A stretch of 64,000 nt of DNA from Mucilaginibacter boryungensis (lineage in GTDB: Bacteria; Bacteroidota; Bacteroidia; Sphingobacteriales; Sphingobacteriaceae). Shown piece by piece: positions 44,895 to 53,888 of the stretch. Position 1 is the stretch's first letter. Each line of letters starts with the position of its first letter. The DNA is taken from positions 248,001 to 312,000 of the forward strand of contig NZ_JADFFM010000001.1 of NCBI RefSeq assembly GCF_015221995.1, in the 5' to 3' direction. The notes under the pieces are model-generated. The model had not been told where the DNA came from and ran no database searches. It saw nothing but the letters and a program-made list of their open reading frames with translations. The position numbers were made by a program, and so were the translations under genes.

Positions 44895-45779
44895 TTAATT
44901 ATTAAATAACGTTGCAAACTCGTTGGCAAAATCTTCCAGCTTGGTTTTACCCTGAGCGGCGGGTTTATTGGTATAGTAATGTTCAAACAATATGCCACTG
45001 CGCACAGCCGTACCCATTTCAACATACATTGATGCAATAGGTTTAGGGAAGCCAGCCTTTAGCATACCATCCAGTGCTTGCTCATCTGTAAATTCCATCC
45101 ATTTTAAATCGGGTTTGCCAATTGCAGTGCCTAACGTTTTTACCACATCGCTTATCGGATGTTCAGCGCTGGTTACATAGCGTACACTTTTTCCCGTGAA
45201 AGAAGCCTGGATTTCCTCGGCGGCAGCATCAGCAATATCATCAGGATGTACCATAACCAAATTGGTATCGCTGCTGTAGTTTGATCCCATAAATCCCGCG
45301 TTTTTTATCATTGGTATATCGTGAAAGAAGTTTACATAAAAGAAACCGGCGCGCAGATGTTTCACAGCCACGCCATCCAGACCGGCAAAAATGTTTTCCA
45401 CATCGTGTAAGCCTGCAATTGGTCCGGTACCACCATCTAAATGTGCACCTATGCTGCTTAAGTTAACCACTTTTTTTACACCGGCCTTTTGAATAGCTTG
45501 TGCATACTTTTCACCGGTTTCCGCAATGTATTTGCGATAGTCGCTAACACCAAAGTTTGGTGGTACCATGGTATAAACAACATCGGCACCGGTAAAGGCT
45601 TTGGTAAGAAAGTCTATATCGCTTACTGAGCCTATGGCAGGGGTTGCACCTAATGCTTCAATTTCTGCTGCTTTATCTGCTTTACTGCTAATAATCGTTA
45701 CTTGATGCCCTGCAGCAATTAGTTTTTTGGCAAGTGGCTTACTAATATTACCTAACGAGCCTGTGAGTGTGATTTTCAT
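44895..45779 (-). CDS. NmrA-like NAD(P)-binding oxidoreductase
   Basis: 294 residues from ATG 45779 (MKITLTGSLGNISKPLAKKL). The frame is open 132 bases further, but that part covers the promoter. The Rossmann start, VVNLSSIGAHLDGGTGP and the absence of the full Tyr-x3-Lys dehydrogenase motif resemble the NmrA/QorB type of the atypical short-chain dehydrogenases. It is transcribed divergently from an HxlR regulator, the same arrangement as ytfG (qorB)/ytfH in E. coli, so it probably handles a quinone or other electrophile. Confidence 0.88.
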   Translation of the reverse strand: MKITLTGSLGNISKPLAKKLIAAGHQVTIISSKADKAAEIEALGATPAIGSVSDIDFLTKAFTGADVVYTMVPPNFGVSDYRKYIAETGEKYAQAIQKAGVKKVVNLSSIGAHLDGGTGPIAGLHDVENIFAGLDGVAVKHLRAGFFYVNFFHDIPMIKNAGFMGSNYSSDTNLVMVHPDDIADAAAEEIQASFTGKSVRYVTSAEHPISDVVKTLGTAIGKPDLKWMEFTDEQALDGMLKAGFPKPIASMYVEMGTAVRSGILFEHYYTNKPAAQGKTKLEDFANEFATLFNN

Positions 45780-45790
45780 GCTATTTTTTA

Positions 45791-45845
45791 TTGTTAATGT
45801 TCGGAACAAAAGTATATTTGTACTTACTTTTTTACAAGTACTTAC
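45791..45845. promoter_or_regulatory. Overlapping divergent promoters with a GTACTT operator
   Basis: Plus strand: TTG 45791-45793, 19 bases, TATATTTG 45813-45820. Minus strand: TTG (45835-45837), 20 bases, TACTTTTG (45807-45814). Both fit the Bacteroidota consensus. GTACTT (45820-45825) and AAGTAC (45836-45841) are perfect inverted arms 10 bases apart, and GTACTTAC occurs twice with an 18-base period. The palindrome covers the plus-strand start point and overlaps the minus-strand -33, so one bound dimer could control both genes. Confidence 0.7.
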
Positions 45846-45861
45846 CCTAAAGTATGTAGCT

Positions 45862-46233
45862 ATGGAAGTTAAAGAAAGTTCGACAAGGAATTTTAATAAA
45901 GGAGTAGCCACCTTATTATGCCCGGTATCGTACGTAATGAATAAAATTGGGGGCTATTGGAAACCTATTATCTTATACCAGCTAATGAGCGGCCCAAAGC
46001 GCTATAGCGAGATAAAGCGCGCCATCCCCGATATTACTGAAAAGATGCTGATACAGCACCTAAAACAGCTACAGGCCGATAACCTGGTGATACGCAAAGC
46101 CGAACCGGTAGTACCGCCTGTTGTTACTTATTATTTGAGTGAAGCGGGCGAGAGCCTAACCCCGGTTATGAACGCTATGGCCGAATGGGCTTATCGCGAT
46201 AATCAAAAACATGCCGTTAATAGCAATAATTAA
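45862..46233 (+). CDS. HxlR family winged-helix regulator
   Basis: 123 residues from ATG 45862. CPVSYVMNKIGGYWKPIILYQL, GPKRYSEIKRAIPDITEKML and the winged-helix end VTYYLSEAGESL form the classic HxlR domain. A Cys at the family's redox position (LLCPV) suggests thiol-based sensing of quinones or aldehydes, as in YodB. It probably represses itself and the divergent oxidoreductase through the operator between them. Confidence 0.94.
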   Translation: MEVKESSTRNFNKGVATLLCPVSYVMNKIGGYWKPIILYQLMSGPKRYSEIKRAIPDITEKMLIQHLKQLQADNLVIRKAEPVVPPVVTYYLSEAGESLTPVMNAMAEWAYRDNQKHAVNSNN

Positions 46234-46385
46234 ACTTTGTAGTTAATCTGTTGTCTTATAATGGTTTACTGCATTTTAATATGCGGAAAGACGAAAAAAT
46301 GGAAATTTTATTTAACTAATAGTAGCGAAATGTTTTTTTGCTGCGTAATGGCTGTATAAAGTTTAATTTTTACATGATATAATTT

Positions 46386-47105
46386 ATGAAAAAACCTCAG
46401 CAAATTTTAAAGGGGGCAGGCATGATCGGGATGGTATGTTTGCTGGCCGCAATGTTTTCATCGTGTTTAAAAAACCATGATAATGACGATGCTGTGAATG
46501 TTCCATATGCATTAGTAACGGTTATAAACACATCGCCAAATTCACTTGCTCAGGATTTTTACCTGGACAATAACCGTGCAAACACAGCGCCGATTGTTTA
46601 TGGAGATGGCCTGGATTATATCCGTGCTTATACCGGCAAACGGACAGCAGCTTTTTATAACAGTGGTACCTCAATCAAAACAATATCGGATACTGTTACG
46701 CTAAAAGCCGATCAGTATTACTCTGTTTACCTGGCAAACGTGATAACTACACCGGATATAGTGATACTTAAAGACAATATTGTTAAACCAGCTACAGGCA
46801 TGGCGACTATCCGTTTTGTAAACCTTAGTCCAAACGCTCCTGCTGCCGACTTGGCTATAAAAGGCGGGGCAGTATTGGTTTCTAACAAGGCATACAAGGG
46901 TTATTCAGATTTTGTTCCGGTTAACGGCAACACAACTTACACATTAGAAGTGCGGCAAACCGGTACATCAACGGTGCTGGCCAGTATAAACACAGCCTCG
47001 CTGCAAAGCGGATCGGTTTATACTGTATGGTTGCAGGGGCTGTCAGGCGCTACCGACCAAACTAAGCTGACCGCAGGTTTGCAAACCAACGTTTACTATT
47101 ATTAA
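46386..47105 (+). CDS. DUF4397 domain lipoprotein (4 of 4)
   Basis: 239 residues. The lipobox ends at Cys27 (FSSC). Two DUF4397 units begin near residue 38 (YALVTVINTSPNSLAQDFYLD) and 137 (ATIRFVNLSPNAPAADLAI). It shares the plan of the three copies at 5.8-10.7 kb but is 36 kb away and more divergent. The function is unknown. It stands alone with its own terminator. Confidence 0.9.
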   Translation: MKKPQQILKGAGMIGMVCLLAAMFSSCLKNHDNDDAVNVPYALVTVINTSPNSLAQDFYLDNNRANTAPIVYGDGLDYIRAYTGKRTAAFYNSGTSIKTISDTVTLKADQYYSVYLANVITTPDIVILKDNIVKPATGMATIRFVNLSPNAPAADLAIKGGAVLVSNKAYKGYSDFVPVNGNTTYTLEVRQTGTSTVLASINTASLQSGSVYTVWLQGLSGATDQTKLTAGLQTNVYYY

Positions 47106-47124
47106 ATTACCTAAAAATCAACAT

Positions 47125-47156
47125 AAAGGCGCCATGGTATCCAGGGCGCCTTTTTT
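47125..47156 (+). terminator. Rho-independent terminator after DUF4397 gene 4
   Basis: AAGGCGCC and GGCGCCTT with a loop of about 11 bases, then six T. Confidence 0.9.
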
Positions 47157-47197
47157 AATGTTGAAAATTTGACCATCTTTAAGGAAAGCTTTTACCC

Positions 47198-47662
47198 ATG
47201 AAAACCATATTTCTTTTCGCCATAGTAATTACGTTGCTTAGTCCGTTGCAAAAAGCATTTGCACAAACCGAAACAAAACCAATAACTGCTAAACTAAACC
47301 ATATAGCCATTTACGTTACCGATTTAAAGCAATCGACCGATTTTTATCACGATCTGTTTAACCTGGAAATAGGTCCTGAACCCTTTCATGATGGTAAGCA
47401 TACCTGGTTTAATCTGGGCAATGGCGTTAATTTACATGTGATACAAGGGCGCAAAACGCCTCAGGTATTCGAAAAAAATGAACATTTGTGTTTTAGTGTG
47501 CCATCGGTAGAAAACTTTGTCAAAATATTGAACAATAAGCACATTAAATTTGAGAATGTAGCCGGTGCAGCGGGCACAATAACCGCCCGTGTTGATGGCG
47601 TAAAACAAATTTACTTTCAGGATCCTGACGGGCATTGGCTTGAAGTTAACGATGCGAAATGA
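47198..47662 (+). CDS. Secreted VOC family protein
   Basis: 154 residues. A signal peptide (FAIVITLLSPLQKAFAQ, ends about 22) is followed by KLNHIAIYVTDLKQSTDFYHD and YFQDPDGHWLEVND, a glyoxalase/dioxygenase fold with His and Glu metal ligands. A VOC domain carried to the periplasm is less common than the cytosolic form. The substrate is unknown. Confidence 0.9.
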   Translation: MKTIFLFAIVITLLSPLQKAFAQTETKPITAKLNHIAIYVTDLKQSTDFYHDLFNLEIGPEPFHDGKHTWFNLGNGVNLHVIQGRKTPQVFEKNEHLCFSVPSVENFVKILNNKHIKFENVAGAAGTITARVDGVKQIYFQDPDGHWLEVNDAK

Positions 47663-47704
47663 TAAACATTGAATAATGCTGACATAGACGGCCTTACAAA
47701 TAAT

Positions 47705-47712
47705 TATATTTG
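47705..47712 (+). promoter_or_regulatory. -7 element before the EamA gene
   Basis: TATATTTG fits TAnnTTTG. The ATG is 8 bases beyond it, so the mRNA would be nearly leaderless. No good -33 is seen. Confidence 0.4.
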
Positions 47713-47720
47713 CCCGCCTT

Positions 47721-48677
47721 ATGAAAGCTAATCAACCCGCCGCCTCACCTGTTCTGGTTATTGCCGCCTTTGCTGTTGTATGGGTAGTATGGGGGTCAAC
47801 TTATTTTTTTATACAGGTGGCTATACATGGCTTCCCTCCAATGCTTATGGGGGCCGTTCGCTTTCTTACCGCAGGTATTTTAATGCTGGTTTGGTGTTTT
47901 ATAAAGGGCGATAAAATATGGTCGCGCAAAGATATTATTACCTCAGGGCTTAGTGGGTTTCTGATGTTGTTTATAGGCATGGGGATCGTTATATGGGCCG
48001 AACGCAGCCTGCCAAGTGCAATGGTAGCTATTATGGTGTCCACTAACCCCATTTGGTTTGTAGTACTTGATAAAGACAACTGGAAAGTAAACCTGAAAAG
48101 TAAGTCGACCATTAGCGGATTGGTGTTGGGTTTTGGCGGCGTATTCCTGCTTTTTGGCGAAGCCATATTTAAATCATCCCAAGGTGCTTTCAGTCGCGAA
48201 CAGTTGGTTGGCTTGTTGTTGCTGCTTATTGGGCCTATTGCCTGGTGCTCCGGTTCATTAGTATCTAAAAAACGCGGTAGTACAGCACCGGCGCGGTTAA
48301 ATACAGCCTGGCAAATGGTTATAGCAGGCATACTTTACGTTTTTGCAGGCGCCATACATGGCGAGACAGGCGCATTCCATCCCACAGAAATACCTTTAAA
48401 GGCTTGGTTAGCTGTAAGCTATTTAATTGTATTTGGATCGATAATTGGGTTTAGCGCTTATGTTTGGCTGCTATCGGTAAGGCCAGCTACCCAGGTAAGC
48501 ACACACTCATATGTAAATCCCGTGATAGCGGTTTTATTGGGGACTTTGTTTGGTAGCGAACATATTTCTATCCTGCAGCTAATTGGTCTTTTTGTGATAT
48601 TGTTTAGCGTTTTATTAGTGAACCTGACCAAGTATTCTTTTAAAAAATCAAAAGCGGTCGAAAAAATATTAGTGTAA
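47721..48677 (+). CDS. EamA/DMT family transporter
   Basis: 318 residues with ten predicted membrane helices in two EamA repeats. WVVWGSTYFFIQVAIHGFPPM starts the first repeat, and SYLIVFGSIIGFSAYVWLLS followed by THSYVNPVIAVLLGTLFGSE closes the second, as in YedA-type exporters of metabolites or drugs. The substrate is unknown. Confidence 0.92.
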   Translation: MKANQPAASPVLVIAAFAVVWVVWGSTYFFIQVAIHGFPPMLMGAVRFLTAGILMLVWCFIKGDKIWSRKDIITSGLSGFLMLFIGMGIVIWAERSLPSAMVAIMVSTNPIWFVVLDKDNWKVNLKSKSTISGLVLGFGGVFLLFGEAIFKSSQGAFSREQLVGLLLLLIGPIAWCSGSLVSKKRGSTAPARLNTAWQMVIAGILYVFAGAIHGETGAFHPTEIPLKAWLAVSYLIVFGSIIGFSAYVWLLSVRPATQVSTHSYVNPVIAVLLGTLFGSEHISILQLIGLFVILFSVLLVNLTKYSFKKSKAVEKILV

Positions 48678-48780
48678 TTAATATGAGAGAGCATAAGATT
48701 TACATAATTAATTACCATTATATTTCATTGGTTGAACAATTTTACGCTTTGTAGCGTACACAGAATACTTAAACCTTGCT

Positions 48781-50724
48781 ATGCGATATTTTTCCATCCT
48801 GTTTTTATTTATTTCATCTGCTGTTTTTGCACAGCAAACTACTTCGCAGTTACGCGAAAAGCTGGTGAAGGATGCCGAAAGCGATAAAATAAAAACCAGC
48901 CTGCAGTTAAGTAAAGCTTATGCTGCTACCCAACCCGATTCGGCGGTTGATTTCTGCAACCAGGCTATGCGATTGGCCCAAAAACATAATGACAGGCACG
49001 ATGAAGCTTCGATATTGCTGGAATTAGGCCGGATAAATGAATTACATCATCATAACGATCTGGCCCGCCGTTTTACCAACGAATCTTTATCGATATTTAG
49101 GACTATAAAGGAATCCGAAGGTATTGCGCTGGCTTATGATCAACTGGGCATGGTTGAGGGCTTGCAGGAAAATATCGCTTTGGCTACCCGGGATATGAAC
49201 CGGGCTATGAAATTTTATGAAGATACACATGATACATCGGGCATACTGGAAACCTACCATGGCTTAGGTGCGGTTTATGAACAAAAGGGTGAAATTGAAA
49301 AAGCCTTAACTTATTACCTGCGCGCTTTAGTACAGTACGAACATCGGTCGATTAAGCCTGAAGCATATTTTATTTTACTGGAACGCATTGGGCATTTGTA
49401 CCTTAAAAAGGGTGACCCTAAAAATGCGTTGCGCTACCTGGAGGAAGGGGTGCGTAATAGCAGTAACCCATCTAACCGGGATACACAAATTACATTGCTG
49501 GATGAGGAAGGCAAGGTGTTTGAGCAGGAGGGTGAAAAAGCCAGGGCATTGGCCTATTATAAAAAGGCATTAGCAGAGGCCAAAACATTTAACAAACCCC
49601 AAGAAGAAGCCCAGGCGTTAATAAGTATTGCCGCTGTGCTGAAAAAACAGGATGCCAAACAAAGTCTTAACGATTTGAAAACGGCTTTAAATATTGCCCG
49701 TGATCTGCATCAGCCGCAACTGGAGGCTAATATTTACCAGGCATTAGCTGGGATATACCAGCAACAGAAAGACTATAAAGAAGCGATGGAGGCGCTGGAA
49801 GAGCATCATCGCCTGCTGGATAGCCTGCTTGGCGCCGATACCACTAAAGATATTGCCGAACTGGATAGCAGCTATGCGCTGGAAAGTTCGCGCGAGAAGC
49901 TGGGGCAGTTGCAGCAGGTAAATAAAAAAGAAAATACCGAACTAAACTTGGGTATTGTAATACTGATTGCTGCATTAGTAATATTGGTATTATTGGTGTT
50001 TTATTTGCGTAAAGTGAAACGGCTTAATGCTGAGCTTACCGCGTCAAATAAAGTAAAAGACACGCTTTTTTCTATCATTGGGCACGATTTAAAGGGGCCA
50101 GCAGGCAGTGCCGCGCAACTATTTGCCATGATGGAAACCGAGGAGTTCTCTGAAGAAGAATTACGGGTGATGATATCTGAATTACGCGAACAAACATCAG
50201 CATCGTTTGAATTACTGAATGCTTTGTTTGAATGGGGGCGTTCGCAACTACAAGGCGTAAAGGTTCATCAGGAACTGGTGGAAACTAAACCTATCATTAG
50301 TAAAAATATAGCGGTACTATCGCAACAAGCGGCTATTAAAAACATTACCATTACCGACAATACCCCTGCCGATGCCAGGGTGTTTATGGATGCTAACCAT
50401 TTTGATTTTATTATTCGGAACCTGCTTTCAAATGCTATTAAGTTCACATTTGCCGATGGCAAGGTTGATGTTACATTTATTGCCGGTGAAAAGGAAATGA
50501 TATATGGTGTAAGGGATACCGGCATAGGCATTAGCGAAGTACAACAAAAGGCGTTCCTTAAAACAAATATTAACGTAAGCTTTGGCACAAAAGGCGAAAA
50601 GGGTAGTGGTTTGGGTTTATTACTTATAAAAGAATTTGTGAAAGCTAACCATGGCCGCATATGGCTGGAAAGCACAGAAGGGCAAGGCACCACTTTTTAT
50701 TTCGCGTTCCCTGTAAATAACTGA
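48781..50724 (+). CDS. TPR-containing sensor histidine kinase
   Basis: 647 residues. A signal peptide (1-17) is followed by about seven tetratricopeptide repeats (50-360), one membrane helix (390-411), a dimerisation domain with the phospho-acceptor His about 435 in IIGHDLKGPAGSAAQ, and an ATPase domain with NLLSNAIKF, DTGIGIS and GSGLGLLLIKEF. The TPR part would lie in the periplasm. No response regulator is encoded nearby, so its partner is unknown. The stop abuts the stop of the convergent GH5 gene without any gap. Confidence 0.93.
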   Translation: MRYFSILFLFISSAVFAQQTTSQLREKLVKDAESDKIKTSLQLSKAYAATQPDSAVDFCNQAMRLAQKHNDRHDEASILLELGRINELHHHNDLARRFTNESLSIFRTIKESEGIALAYDQLGMVEGLQENIALATRDMNRAMKFYEDTHDTSGILETYHGLGAVYEQKGEIEKALTYYLRALVQYEHRSIKPEAYFILLERIGHLYLKKGDPKNALRYLEEGVRNSSNPSNRDTQITLLDEEGKVFEQEGEKARALAYYKKALAEAKTFNKPQEEAQALISIAAVLKKQDAKQSLNDLKTALNIARDLHQPQLEANIYQALAGIYQQQKDYKEAMEALEEHHRLLDSLLGADTTKDIAELDSSYALESSREKLGQLQQVNKKENTELNLGIVILIAALVILVLLVFYLRKVKRLNAELTASNKVKDTLFSIIGHDLKGPAGSAAQLFAMMETEEFSEEELRVMISELREQTSASFELLNALFEWGRSQLQGVKVHQELVETKPIISKNIAVLSQQAAIKNITITDNTPADARVFMDANHFDFIIRNLLSNAIKFTFADGKVDVTFIAGEKEMIYGVRDTGIGISEVQQKAFLKTNINVSFGTKGEKGSGLGLLLIKEFVKANHGRIWLESTEGQGTTFYFAFPVNN

Positions 50725-52458
50725 TCATTTACTAAACCTCATCTCCCTGAAATTCCAGCCGCCTCTATCGACGTAAACGCGCAATTTGTTAACCCCCGCT
50801 TTTAGAACTATATTCTTAAAGGAAACCGAAGACCATTTATCCATGCCACCGGTATTAGGTACAGCTTGTGTTTTAACCAGGTCGGCGCCATTATTGGTTA
50901 ATGATAACCGACCATTACCATCACCAGCTACGGTTAGCGTAATAGTGTAATTGCCTGGTTGTTTAACATTCAGCGTATACTGCAGCCATTCGCCGTCTTC
51001 AATACTCATTACGTACGGGCCCGCAGCATCGGTTTTTATATCAACACCATCGTTGCGGTAGCTGTGGCCTTTATTGCCCACAGTGTTTACCCCGGGGGTG
51101 TATTGATAGCTGGAGGTATCCTTATCATAATAAGCTGAACGCTGACGCCCCATATCAAAATCGGCAGCCAAAATGGTGGCGTTATTAGTAATTACATTGA
51201 GTTTAAATGGTTTTGCTTCCGCGGATTGCACCTGCCTGAACATGGCGTCTATCACGTCGTGATGAATAATGTTGTTTTCAAACTTCAGGTTGCTTAACCA
51301 TTGGTCCAGTATAATCTGTGCTTCAGCAGGCGATGGCTTGAGGCCCTTGCCGCTCCAGTAATCCAGCAGCTTTTGATAACCTTCAGGCTGTTTAATTTCC
51401 AGCGGATTATTGCCGCCCATCTTTTTTAATGGCCACCAGCTCCAGCCAATATCATTATGTTCTGCCAGACTGATGCATTCGGTAAACCAGGTGTTTGAGT
51501 TTTCGCCCGATTCGCCCAGCCATAGTGGTACGTTGTATTTATCGCGTAGGTTTAAAAAGTTTTGGATTGACTTTTGGGTATTAAAGTTGCCGTATTTATG
51601 AAAGCTGAGCACCATGTTATTATCCCAGGTGGGCAGCACGCCGTTATAGTTGTTGCCAAAGCCGTTACCTTCAATAATTACCATGTGTTTTTTATCAACC
51701 GTGCGGATGGCTGCAGTAATTTCCATCATCAGCTTTTTCAGCGGCGCGTTGGTTTTTTCGGCGGTGCCACGAATGTCTTTTGGGTCGTCAAATCCATAAT
51801 TTGGCTCGTTAATAATATCGTAGCCGCCAATATTGGGTTCATCCTTGTAACGCTCGGCCAGTTTCTTCCAAAGGGCAACCATTTTTTGCTGGTTGGCCGG
51901 ACTATCCCACAAATTAGGCTGATCGGGATGACGGTCGGCTATGGGCAAATCATTGCCTTGTCCGCCCGGTGTGGCGTGCAGGTCCAGGATAAGGTACATA
52001 TGGTTGGCTTTGCACCAGCTCAGCAGTTCATCAACCATGGCAAAGCCTTTAGGCAGCCAGGTGTTTTGCCCGGCCACTTTTTCATCAGCTACGGGTAAGG
52101 TGAACAGGTTAAAATGCATAGGCAGGCGTATGGAGTTAAAACCCCAGCGCGCCATGCTATCCACATCAATTTTGCGGGTATTATTAGCCAGCCAGGTATC
52201 GTAAAACTTAGCAGTCTTTTCAGCGCCAACTAAGTCTTCAATTCCCGCGCGTATTTTATATTGCTGGTTTAGCATGGCTACTTTAAACATGTAACCTTCC
52301 TGCAGCATATCGCCACCCAGGCCCATGCCGCGTAATATTACTTTTTCGCCTTTCTCGTTAACGATCAGCTTGCCCTGCGCTTTTAAAAATCCCTGACTGC
52401 TGGCGTAGTTGCTGATAAATAATCCTGATAAAAGAATTACGATTGATTTGAGTTTCAT
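50725..52458 (-). CDS. GH5 family glycoside hydrolase with C-terminal carbohydrate-binding domain
   Basis: 577 residues. A signal peptide (1-21) is followed by a TIM barrel with RLPMHFNLF, DLHATPGGQGND, the acid/base Glu218 in DIINEPNYG and the nucleophile Glu316 in WLGESGEN. A C-terminal beta-sandwich (about 440-577) with GPYVMSIEDGEWLQYTLNV is like CBM6/CBM35. It should cut a beta-glucan or related polymer outside the cytoplasm. It is the last gene of a three-glycosidase cluster. Confidence 0.93.
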   Translation of the reverse strand: MKLKSIVILLSGLFISNYASSQGFLKAQGKLIVNEKGEKVILRGMGLGGDMLQEGYMFKVAMLNQQYKIRAGIEDLVGAEKTAKFYDTWLANNTRKIDVDSMARWGFNSIRLPMHFNLFTLPVADEKVAGQNTWLPKGFAMVDELLSWCKANHMYLILDLHATPGGQGNDLPIADRHPDQPNLWDSPANQQKMVALWKKLAERYKDEPNIGGYDIINEPNYGFDDPKDIRGTAEKTNAPLKKLMMEITAAIRTVDKKHMVIIEGNGFGNNYNGVLPTWDNNMVLSFHKYGNFNTQKSIQNFLNLRDKYNVPLWLGESGENSNTWFTECISLAEHNDIGWSWWPLKKMGGNNPLEIKQPEGYQKLLDYWSGKGLKPSPAEAQIILDQWLSNLKFENNIIHHDVIDAMFRQVQSAEAKPFKLNVITNNATILAADFDMGRQRSAYYDKDTSSYQYTPGVNTVGNKGHSYRNDGVDIKTDAAGPYVMSIEDGEWLQYTLNVKQPGNYTITLTVAGDGNGRLSLTNNGADLVKTQAVPNTGGMDKWSSVSFKNIVLKAGVNKLRVYVDRGGWNFREMRFSK

Positions 52459-52473
52459 AGTGATAGATTGTTA

Positions 52474-53880
52474 TTAATCCCAGGTGTAGGTACCCACGGC
52501 GCCCTTGTTTAGCGTGGTCGCGACGGTTTTTCCTTTATATTGAATATTGAATGATTGTCTGTCTGCTCCGCTGTTGGTTACAATTAAAACCTTTTTTCCC
52601 TTTGGGGTAATAAAGGCCACGTTTGGCAGCGTTTCAATATTGTTGGATGCCACCCGCACCGACCCCGGCCGTACAAATTTTGAAGCATGGGCCATGGCGT
52701 AGTAGGCAATGTTACGCGTGAAATTATCCTTATCAACCGTAATAGCGCCCTGGCACATAGGGCAGCCACCGCGGTCGGTATGGGGTTGATTGTTTACATC
52801 GGCAGCCATGTTCCATTCCAGCACATTGCGGCTCCAGTTGCGGGTAGCGCCAATAAATAATTTCCTCACCGGCGATGATACATTGGTGGTTGGCGTGTTA
52901 TCTTTCTCAATCACCATCTGTTCGGTAAAGTAAAGGTTCTTGTCGGGATGTGCATTGTGCAGGTCGGTCATCGCCTCAATTTTGCCGCCATATAGATGAA
53001 AGCCCGAGCCATCCACGTATTTAGCTGCGGCCGGGTCGTTTAAAATAGAATCGGCATAGTCGGGGCGGTCGCAGTTATGGTCGTAAACAATAATGCGGCT
53101 TTTTATTCCTGCTGATTTGAATGCCGGGCCAAGATTGTTCTTAATAAAATCGGCCTGTTCGTGTGCCTGCATCACCATGCTGGGGTTATTCTTAGGATTT
53201 AGCGGCTCGTTCTGCACGGTGATGGCGTCAATGCTTATTCCCTGCCCTTTAAAGCCCTTAATGTATTTCACTAAGTAGTTGGCATAGGTTTGGTAATATT
53301 CGGCCTTCAGCGCGCCGCCACGGGTGTCTCCGTTGGTCTTCATCCAGGTCGGTGCCGACCATGGAGAGCCCAGGATCTTGATTTTAGGGTTGATGGCCAA
53401 AATCTCTTTCAGTAATGGGATCACATCCAGTTTATCGGGACCCAAGTCAAAATGTTCCAGCTTTGGATCGGTTGAACCGGCGGGCAGGTCGTCGTACGAA
53501 AATACCCGCTCGTTCAGGTCCGATGCGCCGATGCTGACGCGCAGGTAGCTTACGCCGATATTTTGGTCGTTATTGGCAAACAGTTCTTTCAGCAAAGCTG
53601 CCCTTGCCGGGGCACTCATACGCATGATATGAATAGCGCTGCCGCCGGTTAAGGCAAAACCAAATCCATCAATAGGCTGATAGGTGATTTTATCGTCTAT
53701 AACGATTGTTGGGTTGGCATCGGCTTTAGCCTGGAAAATCAGCGTTTGTTTTTGCTGCTGAAACATGGCCGACCTATCAGCATTGGTAAGCCACAAACTA
53801 ACCGCCGACTTTTGCGCTTGGCTATTTAAGGCAGCCAGGGTTAATAACCCACCGGCTGCTATTATTGATTTGAATTTCAT
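52474..53880 (-). CDS. GH30 family glycoside hydrolase (a)
   Basis: 468 residues. A signal peptide (1-22) is followed by IDGFGFALTGGSAIHI, SPWSAPTWMKTNG, the acid/base Glu225 in ITVQNEPLN and the nucleophile Glu320 in LYFTEQM. GH30 contains beta-glucosidases, xylanases and endo-beta-1,6-glucanases, and this sequence resembles the last group. It lies 8 bases after the second GH30 gene and 15 bases before the GH5 gene, so all three form one operon. Confidence 0.93.
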   Translation of the reverse strand: MKFKSIIAAGGLLTLAALNSQAQKSAVSLWLTNADRSAMFQQQKQTLIFQAKADANPTIVIDDKITYQPIDGFGFALTGGSAIHIMRMSAPARAALLKELFANNDQNIGVSYLRVSIGASDLNERVFSYDDLPAGSTDPKLEHFDLGPDKLDVIPLLKEILAINPKIKILGSPWSAPTWMKTNGDTRGGALKAEYYQTYANYLVKYIKGFKGQGISIDAITVQNEPLNPKNNPSMVMQAHEQADFIKNNLGPAFKSAGIKSRIIVYDHNCDRPDYADSILNDPAAAKYVDGSGFHLYGGKIEAMTDLHNAHPDKNLYFTEQMVIEKDNTPTTNVSSPVRKLFIGATRNWSRNVLEWNMAADVNNQPHTDRGGCPMCQGAITVDKDNFTRNIAYYAMAHASKFVRPGSVRVASNNIETLPNVAFITPKGKKVLIVTNSGADRQSFNIQYKGKTVATTLNKGAVGTYTWD

Positions 53881-53888
53881 TTATCAAA

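Noticed and set aside
45727..45861. N-terminal extension of the HxlR protein by 45 residues
   Set aside because: It would cover the divergent promoters and the start of the oppositely oriented gene. ATG 45862 gives the family-typical start.
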